This document shows, piece by piece, positions 8,832 through 20,147 of a stretch of DNA of 64,000 nucleotides. Location of the stretch: contig NC_018485.1 in the NCBI RefSeq assembly GCF_000304315.1, positions 776,501 to 840,500 of the forward strand, written 5' to 3'. The notes beneath the pieces are model-generated. The model did no database searches. It saw only the letters and a list, made by a program, of their open reading frames with translations, and had not been told where the DNA came from. The DNA is from Methylocystis sp. SC2. GTDB lineage: Bacteria > Pseudomonadota > Alphaproteobacteria > Rhizobiales > Beijerinckiaceae. Made by a program: the position numbers and the translations under genes. Positions within the stretch are counted from its first letter, which is position 1. Each line of letters starts with the position of its first letter.

Positions 8832-9320
8832 TCACGTCCTAGGCCCACTTCCGAACGGCTCCTCATGCGTGATCACCCAATCGAATTCGGGATGCGCCGC
8901 GGCGACATGCTCCCACCATCGCCGGCCGTCCTGCAAGCGCGGCGAGAGATCGTTGACCCGCAGCCGCCGGAACGCGCCGGGACGCTCCTTTACCCCGGCG
9001 ATGACGGCCTCCACCATCGCCCGCCCCAAGCCGCGCTGCAAAGAATTGATCTGTTCGAAAACCAGCGACGGCGGCTCATAGGCGCCGGCGAGCAGAAGCG
9101 CGATCCCGGACGCCTCCGTCCCGTCGGGCGTCGTAATGAGTTTTGGCGAGGTCGAGGCTTTGATTTCAAAGAAACCGCGCCCGTAGGGCCGCGAATCGAC
9201 GTAAAGGCCGAGGGCCGCGAGATTGTCCGAGATGGCCTCGCCGATCGCCAGCAGGGCTGGGTCCGGCTGTCGAACCGCCGGCTTCATCCGCCAGAACCGC
9301 AAGACCTCCCAAAACGCCAT
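8832..9320 (-). CDS. Uncharacterised protein
   Basis: 162 residues from the ATG at 9320, which has AGGAGG 6 bp upstream on the minus strand; the frame stays open to 9404 but would run into hemW. The sequence has a central LQRGLGRAMVEAVIAGVKER that loosely recalls an acetyl-CoA-binding RGxG loop of GNAT enzymes, and a C-terminal WWEHVAAAHPEFDWVITHEE. A GNAT fold is only a guess. It is divergent from hemW. Confidence 0.6.
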   Translation of the reverse strand: MAFWEVLRFWRMKPAVRQPDPALLAIGEAISDNLAALGLYVDSRPYGRGFFEIKASTSPKLITTPDGTEASGIALLLAGAYEPPSLVFEQINSLQRGLGRAMVEAVIAGVKERPGAFRRLRVNDLSPRLQDGRRWWEHVAAAHPEFDWVITHEEPFGSGPRT

Positions 9321-9384
9321 GCCGCCTCCTAGAAGGGGGGCCAGATCGCCGTGCCCTTCCCGCCATTCCATGCGATAAAGGACC

Positions 9385-10554
9385 ATGGCGACACCGATTC
9401 GCAACGCTTTCGACCCGGGCTTTGGCGTCTATGTCCATTGGCCGTTTTGCCTGTCGAAATGCCCCTATTGCGACTTCAACAGCCACGTGAGACGCGGCGA
9501 CGTCGACGAGGACCGCTTCGTCGAGGCCTTCAGCGCGGAGCTTGCGCATCGCGCCGCGCTGACGCCCGGGCGCGAAGTCCGCTCGATCTTCTTTGGCGGC
9601 GGCACGCCGTCGCTGATGGCGCCGTCGACCGCTCAAGCCATTCTCTCCCAGATTTCGAGCCACTGGCCCCTCGCCAAGGACTGCGAAGTCACGCTCGAAG
9701 CCAATCCAACGAGCGTCGAGGCCTCGCGCTTCAAGGGGTTCAAAGCCGCCGGCGTCAACCGCGTCTCGCTCGGCGTGCAGGCATTGAATGACATTGACCT
9801 TCGCGCGCTCGGCCGGCAGCACTCGGTCGCGGAGGCCCTGATGGCGCTCGACGTCGCCAATTCGGTTTTCGAGCGCACGTCCTTCGATCTGATCTATGGC
9901 CGTTCGGGCCAGACGGCCGCCGCTTGGCGAAAGGAGCTGGAGCTGGCGCTCGCCCGTTCGCCCGAGCATGTCTCGCTCTATCAGCTGACGATCGAGCCGG
10001 ACACGATGTTCGAGCGCATGGTCAACACCGGCAAGATGGCGTTGCCCGACGCCGATACGCAGCGCGCGCTCTGGGACGTGACTCAGGAAGTCACCGCCCG
10101 CGCCGGCCTGCCGGCGTATGAAGTCTCCAATCATGCGCGGCCCGGCGCCGAGTGTCGGCACAATCTGGTGTATTGGCGCTATGGCGAATATGTCGGCGTC
10201 GGTCCCGGCGCCCACGGACGCGTCGTCACGCCGCGCGGACGCCGCGCCCAGGCCGCCGAGCGGCATCCCGAGATGTGGCTCACCTGCGTCGAGACCGAAG
10301 GGCACGGCATCATCGAGGACGAATTGCTCTCGTCCGAGCAGGAAGGCGACGAATTCCTGCTGATGGGGCTGCGGCTGCGGGAGGGCGTCGATCCGCAGCG
10401 CTATTTCCTGCTCACCGGCAAACGCCTGTCGCAGTCGCGCATCAGCGAGCTGATCGGCGACGGGCTGGTCGAATTCACCCGCGAGAACAGGCTGCGCGTG
10501 AGTTCGGAAGGCTTCCCGGTGCTCGATGCGGTCGTCGCCGATCTCGCGGCCTAG
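9385..10554 (+). CDS. hemW: Radical SAM heme chaperone HemW
   Basis: 389 residues. The radical-SAM cluster motif CLSKCPYC (CxxxCxxC) sits near residues 26-33 and is followed by DFNSH, typical of the HemW/HemN-like group. FFGGGTPSLM, ANPTSVE and GVQALND are further conserved blocks. HemW binds heme and delivers it to respiratory proteins and lacks coproporphyrinogen dehydrogenase activity. Unlike in many bacteria, rdgB is not directly upstream. Confidence 0.93.
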   Translation: MATPIRNAFDPGFGVYVHWPFCLSKCPYCDFNSHVRRGDVDEDRFVEAFSAELAHRAALTPGREVRSIFFGGGTPSLMAPSTAQAILSQISSHWPLAKDCEVTLEANPTSVEASRFKGFKAAGVNRVSLGVQALNDIDLRALGRQHSVAEALMALDVANSVFERTSFDLIYGRSGQTAAAWRKELELALARSPEHVSLYQLTIEPDTMFERMVNTGKMALPDADTQRALWDVTQEVTARAGLPAYEVSNHARPGAECRHNLVYWRYGEYVGVGPGAHGRVVTPRGRRAQAAERHPEMWLTCVETEGHGIIEDELLSSEQEGDEFLLMGLRLREGVDPQRYFLLTGKRLSQSRISELIGDGLVEFTRENRLRVSSEGFPVLDAVVADLAA

Positions 10555-10578
10555 CGGCGCGCCGCCGGTCTTGTCGCA

Positions 10579-11094
10579 ATGGGCGCGACCGTGTCCTACG
10601 TCGTAAGGCTGTCAACTCTTTCTGACGCAGAGGCGGTGAGCGCCCTTCTGGCGGCGAGCTACTCAACTCTGTTGGCGTCGCATTACGAAAAGGCGCTGCT
10701 CGATCGAGCCTTGCCTTTCATGACGAGAGCGAATCCAACGCTCCTCGCATCCGGCGCCTTCTACGTCGCGCAGAGCAGCCATGGCGAACTCATCGGATGC
10801 GGAGGCTGGTCGCTTGAGAGTCCAGGGACCGCCAAGATCGTCCGAGGGGAAGCCCATATCCGGCATTTCGCCACCCATCCCGCATGGACCCGCTTGGGCG
10901 TCGCGCGTTCAATCATGAATCGGTGCTGCATGGACGCCAAGGCTCGAGACGTAAGCGAACTTCATTGTTGCTCGACCTTCGCCGCCGAAAATTTTTACAA
11001 GGCGTTAGGCTTTAAAACTATAGCGAGGGCGGACATCCCTCTCGACTCGCAGCTCTCGTTCCCGGCCGTGCTGATGCAGCGCGCAGCGCCGTGA
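10579..11094 (+). CDS. GNAT-family N-acetyltransferase
   Basis: 171 residues. Motif A of the GNAT fold is recognisable: RHFATHPAWTRLGVARSIMNRC, with an altered acetyl-CoA loop (RLGVA instead of RGxGxA). A C-terminal block CSTFAAENFYKALGFKT corresponds to motif B. The substrate is unknown. It starts 24 bp after hemW on the same strand and may be co-transcribed with it. It is convergent with the PmoC homologue. Confidence 0.8.
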   Translation: MGATVSYVVRLSTLSDAEAVSALLAASYSTLLASHYEKALLDRALPFMTRANPTLLASGAFYVAQSSHGELIGCGGWSLESPGTAKIVRGEAHIRHFATHPAWTRLGVARSIMNRCCMDAKARDVSELHCCSTFAAENFYKALGFKTIARADIPLDSQLSFPAVLMQRAAP

Positions 11095-11154
11095 GACAGA
11101 TGTCAGTCACATGCAAGCGTCGGCTTCTGCACATGCGCCGAACCTGAGAATGCG

Positions 11155-11185
11155 ACCGGCGCCGCTCCAAGGAGTCGGCGCCGGC
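11155..11185. terminator. Strong hairpin between convergent genes
   Basis: CCGGCGCC at 11156-11163 pairs with GGCGCCGG at 11177-11184 around a 13-nt loop. It lies between the GNAT stop (11094) and the PmoC-homologue stop (11217), so it could terminate either transcript. There is no long T run on either side, so terminator function is uncertain. Confidence 0.4.
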
Positions 11186-11216
11186 CCCGCAATATGCGGC
11201 GGATGGCAGGGCGAAC

Positions 11217-11990
11217 CTAACGTCGATAGAGCTGTTCCAGCGCATCCGCGCCGAGGAGTTCGCGAAGACGGCCGAGGATCAGCAGCACGACGCCAAATAC
11301 TGCAAGCGACATCCAGCCGAAAAAGACGAAGCCCCAGTGCAGCGGACCTGCGAAGCCTTCGTCCATCGCCCAGAACGTGTGACCCCATTCATTGAATCCC
11401 ACATTCGGGATCGTCATGAAGACGCCAACGACTAGAACCACGAAGGCGAGAGAATATCCCTTTGCGAAGGTCGGCAGACGCGTTTTGGCGTAGAAGAACG
11501 CGCCGAGCCCGATGATCGCAAAGAGCGGATATGCAATATAGAAGGTGATGATATTGCTCGGCGTGAAATCCGTGTCGCGCACGGCGGTCATGTGCCAGAC
11601 AGCCGTCTGCTCCGAAAAGAAGCTTAAGCCCCAAAACAGGGCGAGCGAGAAAACGAGCAGCCACTGGACGAGATAAACGAGCCGTCGCGTTTCGGCTGCG
11701 GCTCCCAAATTCGCCAGATCACGATCGCGCGTGCGCCACAGAAAGCCGACAAGGCCGACCGCGCCCAAGCACGACGCGAGAATCGCAAATTGCAGCAGGC
11801 CCATCCAGTAGAGCAGAAACTCGGGGGAGAAGGAATCGAGACCAAATCTCCAGGCGAAGACTTGTTCGTAGAGGCGCAGGATGGCCACGAAGAACATCAA
11901 GACCGCAACGCCGATAAGAACGGGCCTGGCGTCGATGATTCGTTCGGCGCTTCGGGCGGCGGAACGGGCCTCTGCTTTTGTTATGCTCAT
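11217..11990 (-). CDS. Divergent, orphan PmoC-like particulate methane monooxygenase subunit C
   Basis: 257 residues, about the length of PmoC/AmoC, with six predicted membrane helices. Family blocks are clear: RLYEQVFAWRFGLDSF, WHMTAVRDTDFTPS, IPNVGFNEWGHTFW and PLHWGFVFFGWM. By alignment with remembered Methylocystis PmoC, the CuD-site ligands are kept (N200, H204, H218). In the CuC site only H133 remains: the usual Asp129 is Thr and His146 is Asn (TPSNII). GGAG precedes the ATG. There is no pmoA or pmoB nearby. It may be a non-catalytic or specialised paralogue; PmoC-family membership is solid, activity is not. Confidence 0.9.
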   Translation of the reverse strand: MSITKAEARSAARSAERIIDARPVLIGVAVLMFFVAILRLYEQVFAWRFGLDSFSPEFLLYWMGLLQFAILASCLGAVGLVGFLWRTRDRDLANLGAAAETRRLVYLVQWLLVFSLALFWGLSFFSEQTAVWHMTAVRDTDFTPSNIITFYIAYPLFAIIGLGAFFYAKTRLPTFAKGYSLAFVVLVVGVFMTIPNVGFNEWGHTFWAMDEGFAGPLHWGFVFFGWMSLAVFGVVLLILGRLRELLGADALEQLYRR

Positions 11991-12186
11991 AAGTCATCTC
12001 CAAAATTCTGGTTATGCGGGGCATGAACGCCCCCTCGAATGGTTTGATGCGCGCGCTCGGCGGTCGCCGCGTCCGCTCTCGCAGACGTGGCGACAGGATC
12101 CGTTTGAAAGATTTTTCGCGAGCGCGCTCTCGCCGCATCATTTCGCAACGATGGCGGCTGCGTTGAATTTCAGCGCAAGAAAAACG

Positions 12187-12555
12187 TCAGCCCTGTCGGG
12201 GAGGCGCTCGTGGCGATTGCGGCGCGCGCTTTGGCTCGATGCGCGGCGCGTGACTGGACGTCTCCAGCGGCGACGCATGCGCCGCCGTGGGAAAATTCAG
12301 AGCGATCGAAACAATTGGCTTGGAAGGAGGCGCGTCCAACGCGACACTGTGAACAACGCAACAGAATCCATGGCGGTGGCGTTCATTTGGGAAAAGCGGC
12401 GGCTCGCCGCTCCCCGAATCCTGCGGCGCGCAGACCGTTCCGAAGGCGCCTACTCCCAGCGGGACGGCGACCGCGGTCTGCAGGAGCATGAGGAAGGCGA
12501 CGAGCGCCGCAAAAATGCGCGCGCGCTGACGTGTCCGCTGGAAGATTGGATCCAC
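12187..12555 (-). CDS. Small secreted protein resembling DUF2946
   Basis: 122 residues: an N-terminal signal peptide (RIFAALVAFLMLLQTAVAV), then a Cys (TVCAPQ), a HRHGFCCVVH cluster and a Pro/Arg-rich C-terminus ending in RAPP. This layout recalls DUF2946 proteins, which are often found with copper-handling genes. The His/Cys cluster could bind metal. It lies 196 bp upstream of the PmoC homologue on the same strand, which fits a copper link, but assignment rests on layout and not on a firm family match. Confidence 0.5.
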   Translation of the reverse strand: MDPIFQRTRQRARIFAALVAFLMLLQTAVAVPLGVGAFGTVCAPQDSGSGEPPLFPNERHRHGFCCVVHSVALDAPPSKPIVSIALNFPTAAHASPLETSSHAPRIEPKRAPQSPRAPPRQG

Positions 12556-12895
12556 CGCCGCCTCTCGGGTTCCAAGCGCCGAACTTAGGTTTCAATCCTG
12601 GGCGCGGTCAAGCGAGGTGACGAAAAACCGCTGTGCGACGAAGCGACGCGTCAATTTTGATGCAAGACAAAGCGAATGCGCGACGCCGCTTCGCGCCTAG
12701 TTACATCGCTCGCGCTTGATCCCATTTGGTCGGACTCTGGAACAGTGAGACTTGCTTCTCGAATTAGCCTTCCGGCTTCGCCGTCGCTGTGCGGCGACGC
12801 GCAATCTTCGATCGCCTTACGGGTTGAACATGACGTTCCCCCGGGCAGACTCGCCGAGTCGCAGGCGCGACCATAGTTCTATCGGGTGACGCGTT
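12556..12895. promoter_or_regulatory. 340-bp intergenic region between divergent genes
   Basis: It separates the leftward DUF2946-like/PmoC-like pair from the rightward ACP-ligase-acyltransferase gene, so it must hold both promoters. No convincing promoter pair, repeat or RNA motif was identified in it; the GG/GC spacing of a sigma-54 promoter was looked for and not met. Confidence 0.4.
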
Positions 12896-15766
<2,871 letters not shown>

Positions 15767-15808
15767 CTCGACTCGCGACAACTCGCGATCAGCCCCGCGA
15801 CGCGGCCA

Positions 15809-16891
15809 TCACCCCACCTGCCCGCGATGACGCAGGAAGTGGTCGGCGAGCACGCAAGCCATCATCGCTTCGCCCACCGGAACGGCGCGAATGCCGACGC
15901 AGGGATCGTGACGGCCCTTGGTGACGATCTCAGTCTCCTTGCCCAAGCGATCAATCGTGCGGCGCGGCGTCAGAATCGACGACGTCGGCTTCACTGCAAA
16001 GCGCACGACGATGGGCTGGCCTGTCGAAATGCCGCCGAGCACGCCGCCGGCGTTGTTGGACAAAAACTGCGGTCCGTTTGGTCCGGCGCGCATCTCGTCG
16101 GCGTTGTCTTCGCCGGTCAGCTCGGCGGCGGCAAAGCCCGCGCCGATCTCGACGCCTTTCACCGCATTGACCGACATCATCGCCGCGGCGAGATCGGCGT
16201 CGAGCTTGCCGTAAACCGGCGCGCCCCAACCGACCGGAACGCCCTCGGCGACAATCTCGATCACCGCGCCGACGGAGGAGCCGTCCTTGCGCACGCCATC
16301 GAGATAATCCGCCCATAATTCCGCCGCGCGGGCGTCCGGACAAAACAGCGGATTGCGCTCGACCTCCGCCCAATCGAAGCGCGCGCGGTCGATCCTGTGC
16401 GGGCCCACCTGCACCAGCGCGCCGCGAATCGTCACGCCGGCGATCACCTTGCGCGCGACGGCCCCGGCGGCGACTCGCGCCGCGGTTTCCCGCGCCGAGG
16501 AGCGCCCGCCGCCGCGATAGTCCCGGACGCCATATTTCGCGTCGTAGACGTAATCGGCGTGGCCGGGCCGATATTTGTCGGCGATCTCGCCATAATCCTT
16601 GGAGCGCTGGTCGGTATTTTCGATCACGAGCGCGATCGGCGTTCCGGTGGTCACCTGTCGGCCGTCGCGGTCGGCGAAGACGCCGGAAAGAATCTTCGCC
16701 TCGTCCGCCTCCCGCCGCTGCGTGGTGAAGCGGGATTGTCCCGGCTTGCGCTTGTCCAGAAAGCCCTGGATCTCCTGCGCTTCCAGCGGGATATTCGGGG
16801 GACAGCCGTCAACGATCGCGCCGAGCGCCGGCCCGTGGCTCTCGCCAAAGGTGGTGACGCGGAAAAGATGGCCGAAACTGTTGTGGGACAT
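15809..16891 (-). CDS. aroC: Chorismate synthase
   Basis: 360 residues, usual length. It starts [20 protein letters not shown], the conserved FMN/EPSP-site N-terminus. Other signatures are [20 protein letters not shown], the SVGAVIE strand and a late [17 protein letters not shown] block. It makes chorismate from 5-enolpyruvylshikimate-3-phosphate using reduced FMN, the last step of the shikimate pathway. It is a single gene, divergent from polA. Confidence 0.97.
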   Translation of the reverse strand: MSHNSFGHLFRVTTFGESHGPALGAIVDGCPPNIPLEAQEIQGFLDKRKPGQSRFTTQRREADEAKILSGVFADRDGRQVTTGTPIALVIENTDQRSKDYGEIADKYRPGHADYVYDAKYGVRDYRGGGRSSARETAARVAAGAVARKVIAGVTIRGALVQVGPHRIDRARFDWAEVERNPLFCPDARAAELWADYLDGVRKDGSSVGAVIEIVAEGVPVGWGAPVYGKLDADLAAAMMSVNAVKGVEIGAGFAAAELTGEDNADEMRAGPNGPQFLSNNAGGVLGGISTGQPIVVRFAVKPTSSILTPRRTIDRLGKETEIVTKGRHDPCVGIRAVPVGEAMMACVLADHFLRHRGQVG

Positions 16892-16984
16892 GCGATCTTC
16901 TAGGCTTGGCGCCGGCGACGGTCAAACGCCGGTTTCGGGGTCCGGCGTCATGACGCGGCGCGCGCGCGCCGCTAAGATGGGCGC

Positions 16985-19978
16985 ATGACCCTCACGCATA
17001 AGCCCGTCGGCCCCGGGAGCCACGTCTTCCTCGTCGACGGCTCCTCCTTCGTCTTTCGCGCCTATTTCCAGTCGATCCGACAGGATGCGAAATACAACTA
17101 TCGCTCCGACCGGCTGCCGACCGGCGCCGTGCGGCTGTTCTGCACGAAGCTGTTGCAGTTCGTGCGCGAAGGCGCGGCCGGCGTGATGCCCACGCATCTC
17201 GCCATCATCTTCGACAAGAGCGAGCACTCCTTCCGAAAAGACCTTTATCCCGACTACAAGGCGCACCGCTCCGAGCCGCCGGACGATCTCATTCCGCAGT
17301 TCCCGCTGATGCGCGCCGTCGTGCGCGCTTTCGGCCTCACCCCGATCGAACAGGACGTCTACGAGGCCGACGATCTCATCGCCACCTATGCGACGCAGGC
17401 GCAGGCCAAGGGCGCGGACGTGCTAATCGTCTCGGCCGACAAGGATCTGATGCAGCTCGTCGGTCCCGGCGTCAGAATGTACGACCCCGCCTCGGGCACG
17501 GCGGGAACGAAAGGCGCGCGCGAAGAACGCCTCATCGGCGAGGCCGAGGTCGTCGACTATTTCGGCGTTACGCCGGACAAGGTCGTCGACGTGCAGGCGC
17601 TCGCGGGCGATTCCACCGACAATGTGCCGGGCGCAAAAGGCATCGGCGTCAAGACCGCCGCTCAGCTCATCAATGAATATGGCGATCTCGAAACGCTGCT
17701 CGCCAGGGCGCCCGAGATCAAGCAGCCGAAGCGCCGCGAGGCCCTGACCGAGCCGGATGCGGTCGCGCGCATCCTTCTTTCAAAGAAGCTCTGCGAACTG
17801 GTGCGCGACGCGCCTGTCGTAACCCGGCTCGAAGACCTCGGCCTTCATCAGCCGGACGCGGCGAAGCTTATCGCTTTTCTGCAGGCGATGGAGTTCACGA
17901 CCATCACCCGCCGCGTCGCCGAGATGTATGGCGTGCAGGCGCAGGACATCGAGCCCGATCCCCGATTCTTGGGCGCGGCCGGTTGGCGCGGGCGCGACGG
18001 CGAAGTGTCCGAGATCGCGGCGCCCGCTTCCGAAGCGCCGAACCGCGCCGAGAAAGCGACAAGCGACGCGCTCACGCCCGCGAACCTCGTCGCCGCGCGC
18101 CGCGCCGAAGCGAAGTCGGTCAAGATCGACCGCTCGACCTACGAGACGGTCGTCTCGGCGGAGCGTCTGGACGATTGGATCACCGAAGCCGCTGGCGCAG
18201 GACTCGTCGCAATCAATGTCGAAACGACCTTGCCGGACCCGATGCGTTGCGAACTCATCGGCGTCTCCCTGGCGACCGCGCCCGGACGCGCCTGCTATAT
18301 TCCGCTGCAGCATCGCTCCGGCGACTCGGCTGATCTTTTTTCCGGCGCCAATTTGGTCGAGGGACAGATCCCGCTCGACGTGGCCCTCGCGCGATTGAAG
18401 CCGTTGTTTGAGGACGCCGCGATCCTCAAAATCGCGCACAATATGAAGCATGATCTGCTGGTTCTTTCCCGCTACGGAATCGACGTCGCGCCGATCGACG
18501 ACGCCATGCTCATGTCCTACGCGCTGGACTCGGGGCGTGGCGATCATCGTCTCGAAGAGCTGGCGCGCAACTATTGCGGCCATGACGCTCTAACCTTCGC
18601 CTCCGTCGCTGGCGCGGGCCGCAATTTTCTCGGCTTTGCCCGCGCTGCGCTCACAGCGGCGACGGAATACGCCGCGGAACAGGCCGACATTGCCCTGCGC
18701 CTTTGGCGCGTGCTGAAGCCGCGGCTGTCGGCGGAGCGCATGACCACGGTCTACGAGACCTTGGAGCGGCCGATGGTCGCCACGCTCGCGCGCATGGAGC
18801 GAAGGGGCGTCATGGTCGAGCGCGCGACCCTGTCGCGGCTCTCGGGCGAATTTGCGCAGGACATGGCGCGGCTCGAAGCCGAGATCTTCGAACTTGCCGG
18901 CGAGAGTTTCAATCTTGGCTCGCCCAAGCAGTTGGGCGACATACTTTTCGGCAAGATGGGATTGCCCGGCGCGAAGAAAACGGCCACCGGCGCCTTGTCG
19001 ACTTCCGCCAGCGTTCTCGAAGACCTCGCCGTCGCCGGCAATGATTTTTCGCGCCGCATTCTCGATTGGCGGCAGCTCTCCAAGCTCAAGAGCACCTACG
19101 CCGACGCCCTGCCCGGCTATATCAACGCCGAGACCGGTCGCGTGCATACGAGCTATGCGCTCGCCGCCACGACGACAGGACGGCTCTCTTCATCCGAGCC
19201 CAATTTGCAGAACATTCCCGTGCGCAATGAGGCCGGCCGCAAAATACGCAAGGCCTTTGTCTCGGCGCCCGGCCATGTGCTGATCTCGGCGGATTACTCG
19301 CAGATCGAGTTGCGGCTGCTCGCCCACATCGCCGACATTCCTCAGCTCAGACGCGCCTTCGCCGAAAATCTCGACATTCACGCGATGACGGCGAGCGAGA
19401 TGTTCAATGTGCCCATCAAGGACATGCCGCCCGAAACGCGCCGCCGCGCCAAGGCGATCAACTTCGGCATCATCTACGGCATTTCCGCCTTCGGCCTCGC
19501 CAATCAGCTGAGCATTCCGCGCGAAGAGGCGAGCGCCTACATCAAGCGCTATTTCGAACGCTTTCCCGGCATTCGGGACTATATGGACTCGACGCGCAAG
19601 ACGGTGCGCGAGAAAGGCGCAGTCTCGACCATTTTCGGCCGAATCTACCACTTCCCCGGCATCTCATCGGCCAATGCGTCGGACCGCGCCTTCTATGAGC
19701 GCGCGGCGATCAACGCGCCGATCCAGGGCGCGGCCGCGGACATCATCAGACGCGCCATGATACGGATGGACGACGCGCTCATTCGCGCCGGTCTTTCGGC
19801 GCAGATGCTTCTGCAAGTGCATGACGAGCTTGTCTTTGAAGCGCCGAACGAGGAAGCAGAGGCGACGATCGAACTCGCGCGCCGCGTCATGGAGCAGGCG
19901 CCCGCGCCCGCCGTCCATCTCGCCGTGCCGCTGAAAGTCGATGCGCGCGCCGCCGCCAATTGGGACGAAGCCCACTGA
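16985..19978 (+). CDS. polA: DNA polymerase I (substituted proofreading site)
   Basis: 997 residues with all three domains: N-terminal 5'-nuclease (VFLVDGSSFVFRAYF; EADDLIATYA; SADKDLMQLV; AGDSTDNVPG), 3'-5' exonuclease-like middle (about 385-590) and family A polymerase (SADYSQIELRLLAH; RRRAKAINFGIIYG; LQVHDELVFE). In the exonuclease motifs E413, D490 and Y562 are kept. The residue matching E. coli Asp355 is Asn411 (INVETT), and the one matching Asp501 is Gln566 (YAAEQAD). Proofreading is therefore probably weak or absent. Polymerase and 5'-nuclease residues look intact. Confidence 0.96.
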   Translation: MTLTHKPVGPGSHVFLVDGSSFVFRAYFQSIRQDAKYNYRSDRLPTGAVRLFCTKLLQFVREGAAGVMPTHLAIIFDKSEHSFRKDLYPDYKAHRSEPPDDLIPQFPLMRAVVRAFGLTPIEQDVYEADDLIATYATQAQAKGADVLIVSADKDLMQLVGPGVRMYDPASGTAGTKGAREERLIGEAEVVDYFGVTPDKVVDVQALAGDSTDNVPGAKGIGVKTAAQLINEYGDLETLLARAPEIKQPKRREALTEPDAVARILLSKKLCELVRDAPVVTRLEDLGLHQPDAAKLIAFLQAMEFTTITRRVAEMYGVQAQDIEPDPRFLGAAGWRGRDGEVSEIAAPASEAPNRAEKATSDALTPANLVAARRAEAKSVKIDRSTYETVVSAERLDDWITEAAGAGLVAINVETTLPDPMRCELIGVSLATAPGRACYIPLQHRSGDSADLFSGANLVEGQIPLDVALARLKPLFEDAAILKIAHNMKHDLLVLSRYGIDVAPIDDAMLMSYALDSGRGDHRLEELARNYCGHDALTFASVAGAGRNFLGFARAALTAATEYAAEQADIALRLWRVLKPRLSAERMTTVYETLERPMVATLARMERRGVMVERATLSRLSGEFAQDMARLEAEIFELAGESFNLGSPKQLGDILFGKMGLPGAKKTATGALSTSASVLEDLAVAGNDFSRRILDWRQLSKLKSTYADALPGYINAETGRVHTSYALAATTTGRLSSSEPNLQNIPVRNEAGRKIRKAFVSAPGHVLISADYSQIELRLLAHIADIPQLRRAFAENLDIHAMTASEMFNVPIKDMPPETRRRAKAINFGIIYGISAFGLANQLSIPREEASAYIKRYFERFPGIRDYMDSTRKTVREKGAVSTIFGRIYHFPGISSANASDRAFYERAAINAPIQGAAADIIRRAMIRMDDALIRAGLSAQMLLQVHDELVFEAPNEEAEATIELARRVMEQAPAPAVHLAVPLKVDARAAANWDEAH

Positions 19979-20012
19979 CGGCGCGTCCGGCCGATCCGTT
20001 CGCTCGGGCCGC

Positions 20013-20120
20013 GTCGTTCCCGGCAGGCCGAGGGCCTGACCGGGAATTTAGAGCCACAACAAGAATATCGGGTGTCGCTCTGGATTCCCGATCGTGCGCG
20101 TTGCGCGCGTCGGGAATGAC
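20013..20120 (+). repeat. Dispersed palindromic repeat, copy 2 (108 bp)
   Basis: Starts GTCGTTCCCGG and ends CGGGAATGAC, with the same two-hairpin structure as copy 1 (left CCCGGCAGGCC / GGCCTGACCGGG; right TTCCCGATCGTGCGC / GCGCGCGTCGGGAA). It lies between convergent polA and cysN. Confidence 0.88.
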
Positions 20121-20147
20121 ACCCGAGCAGTTCGAACTGATCTCTTA

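Noticed and set aside
12720..12770. A sigma-54-like promoter (TGGAAC ... TTGC) upstream of the ACP-ligase gene
   Set aside because: The GG to GC distance is 13 and not 10 bases, so the invariant spacing fails.
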